This document shows, piece by piece, positions 18,826 through 27,909 of a stretch of DNA of 40,135 bases. Location of the stretch: NCBI GenBank assembly GCA_019116745.1, contig DXBC01000032.1:1-40135 (forward strand). Direction: 5' to 3'. This stretch comes from Candidatus Lachnoclostridium stercorigallinarum (GTDB lineage Bacteria; Bacillota; Clostridia; Lachnospirales; Lachnospiraceae). The position numbers and the translations under genes are program-made. Position 1 is the first letter of the stretch. Every line of letters begins with the position of its first letter. A model generated the notes under the pieces. It was given only the letters and a program-made list of their open reading frames with translations. It was not told the origin of the DNA and did not search any database.

Positions 18826-20034
18826 ATGAACAGTGTAACGTTGGATAAGGTGTATCACGCGGCCTATGTGCTGAAATCTGTGGCCAGGAAGACGGATCTG
18901 ATCCGGGCGGCCGGGCTGTGCCCGGACTGTGAGCTGTATCTGAAAACGGAAAATCTTCAGGTGACCGGAAGCTTCAAGGTCCGGGGCGCCTATTATAAAA
19001 TCAGTCAGCTGACAGAGGAAGAAAAGGAAAAGGGAGTGATCGCCAGCAGCGCCGGAAATCACGCCCAGGGAGTGGCCCTGGCTGCCAAGGAAAACGGAAT
19101 TCCCTGTGTGATCTGCATGCCGGACGGGGCTCCCATCAGCAAGGTGGAGGCCACAAAAGCCTATGGGGCGAAGGTGTGCCTGGTCAAAGGGGCTTATGAC
19201 GATGCCTACGATTATGCCTGCGAGCTGCAGGAAAAAGAAGGATATACGTTCATCCACCCCTTCAATGACCCGGAAGTGATCGCCGGTCAGGGAACCATCG
19301 GCCTGGAAATCCTGGATCAGATGCCGGATGTGGACGTGGTGCTGGTTCCTGTGGGAGGCGGAGGCCTGATCAGCGGCGTGGCCTTTGCCATAAAAAAACT
19401 CCACCCGGAGTGCAAGGTGTATGGCGTCCAGGCGGCAGGCTCCGCCAGCATGGAGCAGTCCTTAAAACAGCACGAGCCTATCACACTGGAGACTGCTTCC
19501 ACATTTGCCGACGGTATTGCCGTAAAACATCCGGGAGATCTTACCTTCAGCCTTGTAAATGAATATGTGGACGGAGTGGTGACGGTGACCGACGACGAGA
19601 CTGCCTGTGCCATTCTGGCTCTCATGGAAAAACAGAAATTGGTGACGGAGGGAGCCGGAGCGGTGGCCGTGGCGGCCGCCATGTTCGGCAAAGTAGATCT
19701 GCGGGGCAAGAAAGCTGTATGTCTTCTCTCCGGCGGAAACATCGATGTGAACATTTTAAGTCGCGTGATTACCAGAGGCCTGACCATAGCCGGCAGAAAC
19801 AGCACTTTGACTCTTCAGCTGGAAGACAAGCCCGGCCAGCTGACGGACGTCAGCGACATCATCAGCCGCAACGGAGGAAATGTAGTCCGCGTACATTACA
19901 ACCAGTCCGACCCCAACCTGGCCATCACCAGCTGCTACCTGACCCTGAGCATAGAAACCAGAGACGGAGACCAGGTGGAAAAAATAAAGACCGATCTGGC
20001 CGCCGCCGGTTTCCAGCTGGTTTCCCACAGCTGA
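18826..20034 (+). CDS. ilvA: Threonine ammonia-lyase (threonine dehydratase) with ACT domain
   Basis: The enzyme deaminates threonine to 2-ketobutyrate, the entry to isoleucine synthesis, using PLP. In 402 residues there is the fold-type II PLP domain with the Schiff-base lysine at 51 (GSFKVRGAYYK), the substrate loop SSAGNHAQGVALAA and the phosphate-binding GGGGL near residue 174. A single ACT domain follows (about 325-402; LTLQLEDKPGQLTDVSDIISRNGG). This is the roughly 400-residue form with one ACT domain rather than the 510-residue E. coli IlvA. Such enzymes may be biosynthetic or catabolic. Nearness to ilvDBNC favours isoleucine supply, but it has no T-box and is a separate unit, with the DUF815 gene between. 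Confidence 0.95.
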   Translation: MNSVTLDKVYHAAYVLKSVARKTDLIRAAGLCPDCELYLKTENLQVTGSFKVRGAYYKISQLTEEEKEKGVIASSAGNHAQGVALAAKENGIPCVICMPDGAPISKVEATKAYGAKVCLVKGAYDDAYDYACELQEKEGYTFIHPFNDPEVIAGQGTIGLEILDQMPDVDVVLVPVGGGGLISGVAFAIKKLHPECKVYGVQAAGSASMEQSLKQHEPITLETASTFADGIAVKHPGDLTFSLVNEYVDGVVTVTDDETACAILALMEKQKLVTEGAGAVAVAAAMFGKVDLRGKKAVCLLSGGNIDVNILSRVITRGLTIAGRNSTLTLQLEDKPGQLTDVSDIISRNGGNVVRVHYNQSDPNLAITSCYLTLSIETRDGDQVEKIKTDLAAAGFQLVSHS

Positions 20035-20049
20035 TGGAAAAAATAGGGA

Positions 20050-20079
20050 TTGTGAGCCGGCGGGAGGGTGTGGTATAAT
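20050..20079 (+). promoter_or_regulatory. Promoter probably driving lgt
   Basis: TTGTGA (20050-20055) and TATAAT (20074-20079) are 18 bases apart, with an extended -10 TG (TGGTATAAT). It starts 16 bases after the ilvA stop. Transcription from about 20086 would give lgt a leader of some 370 bases holding the hairpin and tandem repeat listed next. Confidence 0.65.
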
Positions 20080-20103
20080 GTCCGCGATGGCAATGAGCAG
20101 TGC

Positions 20104-20168
20104 GCAGTAAAAGGAACGGGGAATGGCGTTGTGCTTGCACATAAGACAGTCCCCGTTCCTTTTACTGC
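20104..20168. repeat. Long hairpin element with 19-bp perfect stem (REP-like)
   Basis: GCAGTAAAAGGAACGGGGA at 20104-20122 is the exact reverse complement of 20150-20168. The 27-base loop contains a nested TGTGC / GCACA stem. The stem is far longer than needed for termination and lacks a following U-run, which suggests a REP/MITE-like mobile hairpin. No transposase is nearby. Confidence 0.8.
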
Positions 20169-20196
20169 ATAGGGCGAAGCCCGCGATCGAGACGGA

Positions 20197-20385
20197 GCGA
20201 AGCGGAGTCGAGAGCGCTCCGCGATGCGTTCCTCGCCGGAAAGCGCGATGGCGAAGCGCCGGCGCGCGGGGAAGGAAGCGAAGCGGAGCCGAGAGCGCTC
20301 CGCGATGCGTTCCTCGCCGGAAAGCGCGATGGCGAAGTGCCGGCGCGCGGGGAAGGAAGCGAAGCGGAGTCGAGAGCGCTTCGCA
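20197..20385 (+). repeat. 81-bp tandem repeat, about 2.3 copies, upstream of lgt
   Basis: The unit beginning GCGAAGCGGAG starts at 20197, 20278 and 20359, an exact 81-base period, with few differences between copies (AGTCG/AGCCG, GAAGCGCC/GAAGTGCC). The unit is very GC-rich and contains GCGAAG/GAGCGCTCC-type self-complementary pieces. Because 81 is a multiple of three, open frames run through it and join the lgt frame, but the resulting Arg/Ala-rich peptide has no Lgt character. No features are seen between the repeat and the lgt ribosome site. Confidence 0.85.
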
Positions 20386-20458
20386 GAGCGCCTCACTTCC
20401 CGCAGCGCCCCTCACCCCCCGCAGATTCTGCTCACAGCCGGAAAGGATGGATATATAT

Positions 20459-21259
20459 ATGAAAAATGACCTGCTGACCATAGGAGGCTTCACCATACAC
20501 GGCTATGGACTGATGATAGGAATCGGAATTATCGCGGCCTACTGGGCCGCCGACTACCGGTCCAAACGCTGCCATCTGGATCCGGATCACTTATTCTGGA
20601 TTCTCATATGGGGCGTGGGCGGCGGACTGCTGGGAGCGAAGCTCCTGTATTACATTACGATCTGGAGAGACATTCTGGAAGATCCCAGCCTGCTGCTTGA
20701 CATTACCGGAGGCTTTGTGGTGTACGGAGGCATTATCGCAGGAATCGCGGCGGGATATCTGTACTGCCGGGCAAAGAAAATTGATTTCCTCCGGTATCTG
20801 GATCTGGTGGTACCGTCTGTGGCTCTGGCTCAGGGATTTGGCCGGATTGGCTGTTTTCTGGCCGGGTGCTGCTACGGAATGCCCTGGGGCGGGCCTTTTT
20901 CCATCACCTTTACCAGCTCGGACTACGCCCCCAACGGAGTGGCCCTGTTTCCCTCCCAGCTGGTGTCCAGCGGACTGGATTTCCTGCATTTCTTCCTCCT
21001 GTGCTTTCTGGCCAGAAGAAATGACCGTCCCGGCCGGATAGGAGCCTGCTACCTGCTGTTTTACAGCATCGGAAGATTCTGCATCGAATTTTTCCGCGGA
21101 GATCTGGGGCGGGGCCAGGTAGGAGCTCTGTCCACATCGCAGTTTATCTCTCTGTTTACGGCAGCGGCAGGACTGGTCCTTCTCCTTCTGCTGAGCAGAA
21201 AAAAGCGAGGGGAAGAGACGGTTTTGCAGGAAGGGGAACAGAAAGGGAAAACAGAATAA
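20459..21259 (+). CDS. lgt: Prolipoprotein diacylglyceryl transferase
   Basis: Lgt transfers diacylglycerol from phosphatidylglycerol to the lipobox cysteine of prolipoproteins at the cytoplasmic membrane. The 266-residue protein shows several membrane segments and family motifs: IHGYGLMIGIGI near the N-terminus, GGFVVYGGIIAGIAAGYLYCR, QGFGRIGCFLAGCCYGMPW with the essential arginine, and YSIGRFCIEFFRGD. I placed the start at ATG 20459 (MKNDLLTIGGF) because AAAGGA lies about 11 bases upstream; ATG 20447 is a possible alternative. Anything further upstream runs into the 81-bp repeat and lacks homology. The putative PhnD lipoprotein encoded 1.2 kb downstream would be a substrate. Confidence 0.95.
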   Translation: MKNDLLTIGGFTIHGYGLMIGIGIIAAYWAADYRSKRCHLDPDHLFWILIWGVGGGLLGAKLLYYITIWRDILEDPSLLLDITGGFVVYGGIIAGIAAGYLYCRAKKIDFLRYLDLVVPSVALAQGFGRIGCFLAGCCYGMPWGGPFSITFTSSDYAPNGVALFPSQLVSSGLDFLHFFLLCFLARRNDRPGRIGACYLLFYSIGRFCIEFFRGDLGRGQVGALSTSQFISLFTAAAGLVLLLLLSRKKRGEETVLQEGEQKGKTE

Positions 21260-21270
21260 AAACAGGAAAG

Positions 21271-21297
21271 AGACGCAGCTTTTGGCTGCGTTTTTTC
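21271..21297 (+). terminator. Rho-independent terminator after lgt
   Basis: ACGCAGC / GCTGCGT stem with a TTTTG loop, followed by six T's, C and more T's. It starts 12 bases after the lgt stop. Confidence 0.9.
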
Positions 21298-21360
21298 TTT
21301 ATGGGCCGGCGGGCTTTCCGCAGATGTTTTTTCGCCGTTTAATATTTGTTTCTCGTAAAA

Positions 21361-21383
21361 TTTTAGTAAAACATTAACTAAAA
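21361..21383. promoter_or_regulatory. Candidate operator for the LacI-type regulator
   Basis: TTTTAGTAAAACATTAACTAAAA is an imperfect palindrome of 23 bases (TTTTAGT / ACTAAAA arms, one central base) about 55 bases upstream of the regulator start. LacI-family regulators bind palindromes of this size. A related half-site, AACATAAACTAAT, occurs at 22436-22448 before phnD. Confidence 0.5.
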
Positions 21384-21417
21384 GGGTTGATTTTTTCTTT
21401 CACAGAAGGTACACTGA

Positions 21418-22416
<999 letters not shown>

Positions 22417-22472
22417 GCGCGGGAGACCGGGCTTTAACATAAACTAATACATACTCACAGAGGAGGATTATC

Positions 22473-23564
22473 ATGAAGAAATCACTTTCAGCAGTACTGG
22501 CTCTGGCTCTGGCCATGGGAACGCTGACCGCCTGCGGCGGCTCCGAAAGCACGGCAGATACTTCTGCGGCGACGGAAGCGGCAGGCAGCGGAGCAGAGGA
22601 GACATCTGAGGCGGCAGAGACGGTCGATATTGACAAACTGACCGTTGCATTTGTGCCGTCCAAGGATCCGGAGGAGATTGTGACAGCTACAGAGCCGTTA
22701 AAGGGCATGCTGCAGGAAGAGCTGGCCGGACTTGGCTATAACGTAAAAGAGGTGGAGATCACCGTGGGAACCAACTACGAGGCAGTGGGAGAGGCGCTGA
22801 GCGCAGGCACCGCAGATGTGGGCCTGATTCCCGGAGGCACCTATGTCATGTATGATGACGGAGCTGAAGTAATCCTGACGGCGACGAGAAACGGCCTGAC
22901 GAAAGACTCCGACAACGCAGCAGACTGGAACGACGGACAGCCCGATCCGTTTACTGATGAGCAGGTGACCTATTACCGCGCCCTGATCCTTGCAGGACCG
23001 TCTGAGAAAGGACAGGAGCTGGCTGACAAGGTAAACAGCGGAGAGGAGCTGACCTGGGAGGATCTGGACAGCGCCACATGGGCCGTGATGTCCACCACAT
23101 CCCCCGCAGGCTACATCTATCCGTCCATCTGGCTGCAGGATAACTACGGAAAATCCATTACGGATCTGTCCAACGTAGTGACCTCTGATTCCTACGGAAG
23201 TACCATGGCCCGCCTGGCATCCGGCCAGATCGATGTGATGGTGAGCTACGCAGATGTGCGCAACGACTATGAGGATCAGTGGAATTCCGAGTACGGCCGC
23301 GAAGGATCCATCTGGGAAGAGGTGGAAGTCCTTGGCGTGACTCCCGGCATCTACAATGATACGGTAAGCGTCAGCAAATTCTCCCCCATCATGGATGATG
23401 ATTTCAAAGCCGCTCTGCAGCAGGCATTCATCAACATCGGAAATACGGAGGAGGGCAAAGAGGTTATTGCCATCTATTCACACAACGGTTATCAGATCGC
23501 ACAGGACTCTGACTATGACAACGAGAGAAAGGCACAGGAAATCATTCGCAGCATGAATGAGTAA
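22473..23564 (+). CDS. phnD: PhnD-like phosphate/phosphonate ABC transporter substrate-binding lipoprotein
   Basis: This 363-residue protein is the extracellular substrate-binding subunit of the transporter encoded next to it. It has a lipoprotein signal peptide (KKSLSAVLALALAMG) with lipobox LTAC and the acylated cysteine at 21, then a Ser/Ala/Glu-rich linker, then a PhnD-type binding domain starting LTVAFVPSKDPEEIV with GTADVGLIPGGTYVMY and GSTMARLASGQIDVMVSYADVR. Family members bind phosphonate, phosphite, phosphate esters and related ligands, and the natural ligand here is not readable. The start is supported by GAGGAGG eight bases upstream. A hairpin terminator follows before phnC, which would allow more binding protein than membrane components. 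Confidence 0.92.
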   Translation: MKKSLSAVLALALAMGTLTACGGSESTADTSAATEAAGSGAEETSEAAETVDIDKLTVAFVPSKDPEEIVTATEPLKGMLQEELAGLGYNVKEVEITVGTNYEAVGEALSAGTADVGLIPGGTYVMYDDGAEVILTATRNGLTKDSDNAADWNDGQPDPFTDEQVTYYRALILAGPSEKGQELADKVNSGEELTWEDLDSATWAVMSTTSPAGYIYPSIWLQDNYGKSITDLSNVVTSDSYGSTMARLASGQIDVMVSYADVRNDYEDQWNSEYGREGSIWEEVEVLGVTPGIYNDTVSVSKFSPIMDDDFKAALQQAFINIGNTEEGKEVIAIYSHNGYQIAQDSDYDNERKAQEIIRSMNE

Positions 23565-23602
23565 TGAGGCCGGCGCAGACAGCCTGAAGATCTGAAAACG
23601 GG

Positions 23603-23630
23603 AGCGCCGTCAGTTTTGACGGCGCTTTTT
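23603..23630 (+). terminator. Intra-operon terminator between phnD and phnC
   Basis: Perfect 10-bp stem AGCGCCGTCA / TGACGGCGCT, GTTT loop, then TTTT. I see no convincing new promoter between it and phnC, so partial read-through is likely. Confidence 0.82.
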
Positions 23631-23700
23631 CTCCGCTGCGGACGGGAAGGCTGGCGCTGTCCCGCTCCGGCGTACACTTAATATGCAACGAGGTAAAGAT

Positions 23701-24465
23701 ATGATACGATTTGAACAGGTCAGCAAAGTATACAGCAACGGTGTAAAAGGTCTGGATAATGTGACTCTGGATATTGAGCAGGGGGAGTTTGTGGCGATCA
23801 TCGGCCTTTCCGGCGCCGGAAAATCCACCCTTCTGCGTTCTATCAACCGGATGCACGGAATCACCGGCGGGAAACTGACGGTGGACGGGGTGGATGTGAC
23901 AGCCCTGAAAGGAAAGGAGCTGCGCAGGTTCCGCAGAAAGATCGGCATGATCTTTCAGTCCTTTAACCTGATTACAAGAACCACAGTGATCAACAATGTG
24001 CTTACATCCCGGGTTCCGGACCTCCCCTGGTGGAGATCTCTTCTGGGAATTTACAGGAGAGAGGACAAGATTGCGGCGTTGGAGGCCCTGGACAAGGTGG
24101 GAATTCTGGACAAAGCCTATTCCAGAGTGGACCAGCTCTCCGGCGGACAGCAGCAGAGAGTGGCCCTGGCCAGGACTCTGGCCCAGAATCCGTCCATTAT
24201 TCTGGCGGACGAGCCGGTGGCGGCTCTGGATCCCGTGACGGCAAAGCAGGTCATGGACGATTTCCGCCATATTAATCAGGATCTGAAAATAACCGTTATT
24301 ATCAATATTCACCATGTGGATCTGGCTCTGGACTATGCAGACCGGGTGATCGGAATCCGGGCAGGAAAAATCGTCTACGACGGCCCGGCATCCCAGGTGG
24401 ACGATAAGGTGCTTTCTTCCATATATAATGGGGAAGAGTACGGAAAAATGGAGGCGGCTGAATGA
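23701..24465 (+). CDS. phnC: PhnC-like phosphonate-type ABC transporter ATP-binding protein
   Basis: This is the ATPase that powers the PhnCDE-type importer. The 254 residues contain Walker A GLSGAGKST (near residue 34), the Q-loop IGMIFQSFNLI, ABC signature LSGGQQQRVALARTL, Walker B IILADEPVAALDP and the H-loop HHVDLALDYADR. The segment RVPDLPWWRSLLGIY between Q-loop and signature is typical of PhnC. I chose ATG 23701 (MIRFEQVSKVY) with GAGG seven bases upstream over ATG 23683. The stop overlaps the phnE start (ATGA). Confidence 0.95.
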   Translation: MIRFEQVSKVYSNGVKGLDNVTLDIEQGEFVAIIGLSGAGKSTLLRSINRMHGITGGKLTVDGVDVTALKGKELRRFRRKIGMIFQSFNLITRTTVINNVLTSRVPDLPWWRSLLGIYRREDKIAALEALDKVGILDKAYSRVDQLSGGQQQRVALARTLAQNPSIILADEPVAALDPVTAKQVMDDFRHINQDLKITVIINIHHVDLALDYADRVIGIRAGKIVYDGPASQVDDKVLSSIYNGEEYGKMEAAE

Positions 24466-25262
24466 AAAACAGAACAATAACTCTGTCCAACGGAAAAACG
24501 GTGGAGCAGCCAAAGTCTCACGCTCTGATCATCCTGGTGCTTTTGCTGGCGGCGGTGGCGGTTTCCGTTCACGTGACGGGATTTGAGCTGTCGGTGCTGA
24601 TAAGAGGCGGATATCGTTTTTTTGATATTTTAAAGCAGATGGTTCCTCCGGATATTGCTTATCTGGACAAGGTGTGGGGACCGCTGTTTGACACCATAAA
24701 AATGTCCATTCTGGGATCTGCGGCGGGAGCGGTGCTGGCGGTGCCTTTCTCGGTGATCGCCTCCTCCAACATTGTGAAGAGCCGGGTGATCATCAGCGTG
24801 GTGAGGGTATTTTACAGCATTGTGAGAACGCTGCCTACTCTGGTGACGGCTCTGATTGCCACCTACATTTTCGGACTGGGAACCTTTGCGGGAACCATTG
24901 CCATCGGTGTGTTTACCTTTTCTTATGTGGGCAAGCTGCTCTACGAGCAGATTGAGACGGTAGATATGGGAGCTTACGAGGCCATGGAAGCCCTGGGAGC
25001 CACCCGTTTCCACGCATTTCTCTACTCCGTGATTCCACAGATCCTGCCTGGATATATCTCCAACTGCCTGTTCTGCTTTGAGGGAAATGTCCGCTACGCG
25101 GCGATCCTGGGCTACGTGGGAGCCGGCGGCCTGGGCCTGATCATCAATGAGAAGGTGGGCTGGAGAGAATATGACAAGGTGGGAATGATTCTGCTGACAC
25201 TGTTTGGAGCGGTGGTGATCATCGAGTATATCAGCCACCAGATCCGGAAAAAGCTGACTTGA
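24462..25262 (+). CDS. phnE: PhnE-like phosphonate-type ABC transporter permease (first)
   Basis: A 266-residue inner-membrane permease of the binding-protein-dependent family with a membrane segment at about 18-38 and four to five more after residue 75. The cytoplasmic EAA loop is visible as YEAMEALGATRFHAFLYSVIPQILPGY, the site that contacts PhnC. The C-terminal GYVGAGGLGLIINEKVGW is typical of PhnE. The start overlaps the phnC stop, and a second permease follows after 13 bases; the two probably form a heterodimeric channel. Confidence 0.94.
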   Translation: MKNRTITLSNGKTVEQPKSHALIILVLLLAAVAVSVHVTGFELSVLIRGGYRFFDILKQMVPPDIAYLDKVWGPLFDTIKMSILGSAAGAVLAVPFSVIASSNIVKSRVIISVVRVFYSIVRTLPTLVTALIATYIFGLGTFAGTIAIGVFTFSYVGKLLYEQIETVDMGAYEAMEALGATRFHAFLYSVIPQILPGYISNCLFCFEGNVRYAAILGYVGAGGLGLIINEKVGWREYDKVGMILLTLFGAVVIIEYISHQIRKKLT

Positions 25263-25275
25263 GGAGGAATGAGAG

Positions 25276-26085
25276 ATGAATGAGAGAATCGGGGCTCAGC
25301 TGAATGCGGAAAAATCCCCTGTGTTAAAGCGGCTTTTGCTGGCGGCGGTGATTGTGGTGATTCTGATCTGGAGCAGCGTGGGAATCCGTTCCACTTCCGC
25401 TGTGGGAAACGGCCTGGAGGTGGCGGGAAGCATCGTCAGAGGAATTCTGACTCCGGATCTCAGCTTTCTGTTTGACTTTACGACCCAGGGAGTGCCCTAT
25501 CTGCTGCTGGAGACCGTCTGCATCGCTTTTATGGGAACCCTGGTGGGAGCGGTGATCGCCATTCCCTTTGCCTTTCTCGGGGCATCCAATATTGTGCCGA
25601 AGGGAATTGCCCTTATCAGCCGGGTGGTGGTAATGGCGATCCGGACCATTCCTTCTTTTGTGTACGGCCTGATGTTTATCCGCGTCACAGGACCGGGAGC
25701 TTTTGCCGGTCTGATGACCATGAGCCTGTGTTCTGTGGGAATGGTTTCCAAAATGTATATCGAATCCATTGAAGATCTGGACAAAAAGATTCTGGAGTCC
25801 CTGGACGCGTCCGGCTGCACGTTTTTCCAGAAGATCCGCTACGGAATTCTGCCTCAGCTGATGCCGGATTTTGCATCCACGGTTATCTACCGGTTTGACA
25901 TGAACTTAAGAGACGCCACGGTGCTGGGACTGGTGGGAGCGGGAGGAATCGGCGCTCCGCTGATCTTTGCCATGAACTCCTACCGGTGGAATGAGGTGGG
26001 ATCCATTCTCATCGGCCTGATTGTGCTGATTTTGGTGATTGAGGCATTTTCCACCAGAATCAGGAACAAACTGGTAAGGGGGTAA
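25276..26085 (+). CDS. phnE2: PhnE-like phosphonate-type ABC transporter permease (second)
   Basis: A 269-residue permease paralogous to the preceding gene, with the same topology: an N-terminal membrane segment (about 20-38), a 45-residue outer loop, then a membrane bundle. The EAA loop reads LESLDASGCTFFQKIRYGILPQLMPDF and the end GLVGAGGIGAPLIFAMNSYRW matches PhnE. GAGGAGG precedes the ATG. Two different permease genes per transporter are known in phosphonate and phosphite systems. Three bases separate its stop from the nucleotidase start, so the hydrolase is part of this operon. Confidence 0.94.
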   Translation: MNERIGAQLNAEKSPVLKRLLLAAVIVVILIWSSVGIRSTSAVGNGLEVAGSIVRGILTPDLSFLFDFTTQGVPYLLLETVCIAFMGTLVGAVIAIPFAFLGASNIVPKGIALISRVVVMAIRTIPSFVYGLMFIRVTGPGAFAGLMTMSLCSVGMVSKMYIESIEDLDKKILESLDASGCTFFQKIRYGILPQLMPDFASTVIYRFDMNLRDATVLGLVGAGGIGAPLIFAMNSYRWNEVGSILIGLIVLILVIEAFSTRIRNKLVRG

Positions 26086-26088
26086 AGA

Positions 26089-27717
26089 ATGAAACGGACT
26101 CTGAAAATCTATTACACATCAGATACTCATGGCCACCTGTTTCCGGCCGGGGACGGCCGGGGAGGAAGCATGCTTCAGTGCTTTCATAAATTTAAAAAAG
26201 ACGGAAACACCCTGATTCTGGATGGGGGAGACACCATACAGGGTTCCCCCCTGATCAAGTTTCTCCGGGAAAAGGGCAGGCTGGAGGAAGTGCTTTCCCG
26301 GGCGTTTGACGAGGCCGGCTATGATTATTTCACCCTGGGCAACCATGATTTCAATTACGGAAGAGAGAAGCTGAAAGATTTTCTGAAGGCCATGGGCGCC
26401 CGGTGTCTGGCGGCAAACGTAAAAGATATTCGGGGAGAGCTTCCGGTGCGGGCCTGGACCGTTCACACCCTGGAAAACGGCCTCCGTGTAGGAATCTGCG
26501 GCGCGGTGACTGACTGCGTCAACCTGTGGGAGGCGAAGGAAAATCTGGAAGATCTTCAGGTGACCGACGCCTTTGAGGCGGTGAAGCAGGCCCTGGAGGA
26601 GATGAAGAGAGAGTGCGACGTGACCGTCTGCATTTATCACGGCGGCTATGAGCGGGACCTGGAGACGGGAGAAGTTCTGTGCCAGGGAAAGGAAAATATG
26701 GCCTGTCAGATGCTTTCCCGGCTGGATTTTGATCTTCTGCTCACGGCCCACCAGCATATGGAGACAGAGGGAAGGGAGATTAACGGCACTTACACCCTTC
26801 AGCTTCCGCCCAACGGAGAAAAATACGCCAGGGTGGAAGTGACTGTGGATGACGGAGGGGAAAGCGGGCCGGCGGCAGGAAAAGCGGAAGAGAGGCTGTC
26901 GGGGGACGCGCTGGCGGCAGGTATGCCGGGAGACAGACTGCCGGAGGAGCCGGATAAAAATCGGGCCGGCGGCAGCGGAAGAAAGACAGAGATTTCCGCC
27001 CGCCTGGTCAGTCCTGGGAAGGAGATTTCTCCGTCGCTGATGAAGGAGCTGGAGCCGGTGAGGCGGGAGGAAGAGGTCTGGAAAGAGCGGGTGATCGGCA
27101 CTCTGGCTCAGGAGATTCCGGCCCAGGAGCTTCTGGAACGGGCGATGAACGGAACGGCTCTGGCAGATCTGGGAAATCAGGTTCAGCTTTGGATCACAGG
27201 GGCAGACATGGCCTGCATCGGAATGGCAAACGTGCCTGTGGGCCTGGGACGCCAGGTGAAGCTGGGGGATATGCTTCGGGTCTATCCCTTCCCCAACCGC
27301 CAGGTGGTGCTGACGGTCACGGGAGAGATTCTGAAAGCTGCTCTGGAGCGCTGCGCTTCCTATTTTGATTTAGAGGATGGGAAAGTGGTGATCTCCCAGA
27401 GGTTTACGAAGCCAAAGGAGGAGCATTACAATTATGACTACTATGCAGGTGTGGAATACACGGCAGACCTGCGCCGTCCCGTGGGAGAACGGGTGACGGA
27501 AATTCTGGTGAAGGGACGCCCGGCGGAGATGGAGAAAACCTATACGCTGGCCATGAGCGACTACCGGGCCACGGGAACAGGCGGCTATGAGTGCTTCCGG
27601 TCCTGCCCGCCTCCCCGCGCCTACCCGGGAGATATGCAGTCCTCCATCATTTCTTATCTGGAAAGCCATCCGGAGGCGGAAATAAAGCCTCTGGGAAAAC
27701 TGCATCTGATCTATTAA
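26089..27717 (+). CDS. UshA/CpdB-like bifunctional metallophosphoesterase/5'-nucleotidase, cytoplasmic
   Basis: The 542-residue protein has the calcineurin-like metal site (SDTHGHLFP with Asp12/His14, DGGDTIQGS, GNHDFNYG, AHQHME) and the C-terminal 5'-nucleotidase domain (about 345-540; KAALERCASYFDL, DYRATGTGGYECF), as in enzymes cleaving nucleotides or cyclic nucleotides. Unlike UshA it has no signal peptide (starts MKRTLKIYY), so it should act inside the cell. A low-complexity insert rich in Gly/Ala/Glu/Arg (about residues 255-310) separates the domains. It starts three bases after the permease stop, which suggests it dephosphorylates what the transporter brings in. Exact substrate unknown; sugar phosphates or nucleotides are both possible. 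Confidence 0.92.
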   Translation: MKRTLKIYYTSDTHGHLFPAGDGRGGSMLQCFHKFKKDGNTLILDGGDTIQGSPLIKFLREKGRLEEVLSRAFDEAGYDYFTLGNHDFNYGREKLKDFLKAMGARCLAANVKDIRGELPVRAWTVHTLENGLRVGICGAVTDCVNLWEAKENLEDLQVTDAFEAVKQALEEMKRECDVTVCIYHGGYERDLETGEVLCQGKENMACQMLSRLDFDLLLTAHQHMETEGREINGTYTLQLPPNGEKYARVEVTVDDGGESGPAAGKAEERLSGDALAAGMPGDRLPEEPDKNRAGGSGRKTEISARLVSPGKEISPSLMKELEPVRREEEVWKERVIGTLAQEIPAQELLERAMNGTALADLGNQVQLWITGADMACIGMANVPVGLGRQVKLGDMLRVYPFPNRQVVLTVTGEILKAALERCASYFDLEDGKVVISQRFTKPKEEHYNYDYYAGVEYTADLRRPVGERVTEILVKGRPAEMEKTYTLAMSDYRATGTGGYECFRSCPPPRAYPGDMQSSIISYLESHPEAEIKPLGKLHLIY

Positions 27718-27722
27718 GAAAA

Positions 27723-27783
27723 CGGCTGTCCGCAGAACGGAGACGTTTGAGACGTACTCCGGGAAGCGGGCAGCCGCTTTTTT
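27723..27783 (+). terminator. Rho-independent terminator after the nucleotidase gene
   Basis: Outer stem CGGCTGTCCGC / GCGGGCAGCCG (one G-U pair) enclosing a second short hairpin, followed by C and six T's. It separates the phn-type operon from the phosphoribosyltransferase gene. Confidence 0.85.
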
Positions 27784-27813
27784 CACTGCCCGGCGCAATC
27801 GGCGGGACAGGGA

Positions 27814-27842
27814 TTGCGGGACGGAACGGCTTGTGATAAGAT
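27814..27842 (+). promoter_or_regulatory. Promoter of the phosphoribosyltransferase/ABC-F operon
   Basis: TTGCGG (27814-27819) and extended -10 TGATAAGAT (ending 27842) with 17-base spacing, about 67 bases before the start codon. Confidence 0.5.
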
Positions 27843-27909
27843 GGTAAAAGCCCGCGGGAGGAGAAACCGGGGAGAAGAAAACGGATTTAAAGTTCAGGAG
27901 GAGCAAAAT

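Noticed and set aside
20197-20385. CRISPR array
   Set aside because: The repeats are directly adjacent 81-bp units without unique spacers, and no cas genes are present.
20123-20458. N-terminal extension of Lgt by over 100 residues
   Set aside because: The frame is open only because the 81-bp repeat unit is a multiple of three. The peptide is Arg/Ala-rich repeat sequence with no Lgt similarity, and Lgt homology begins at 20459.
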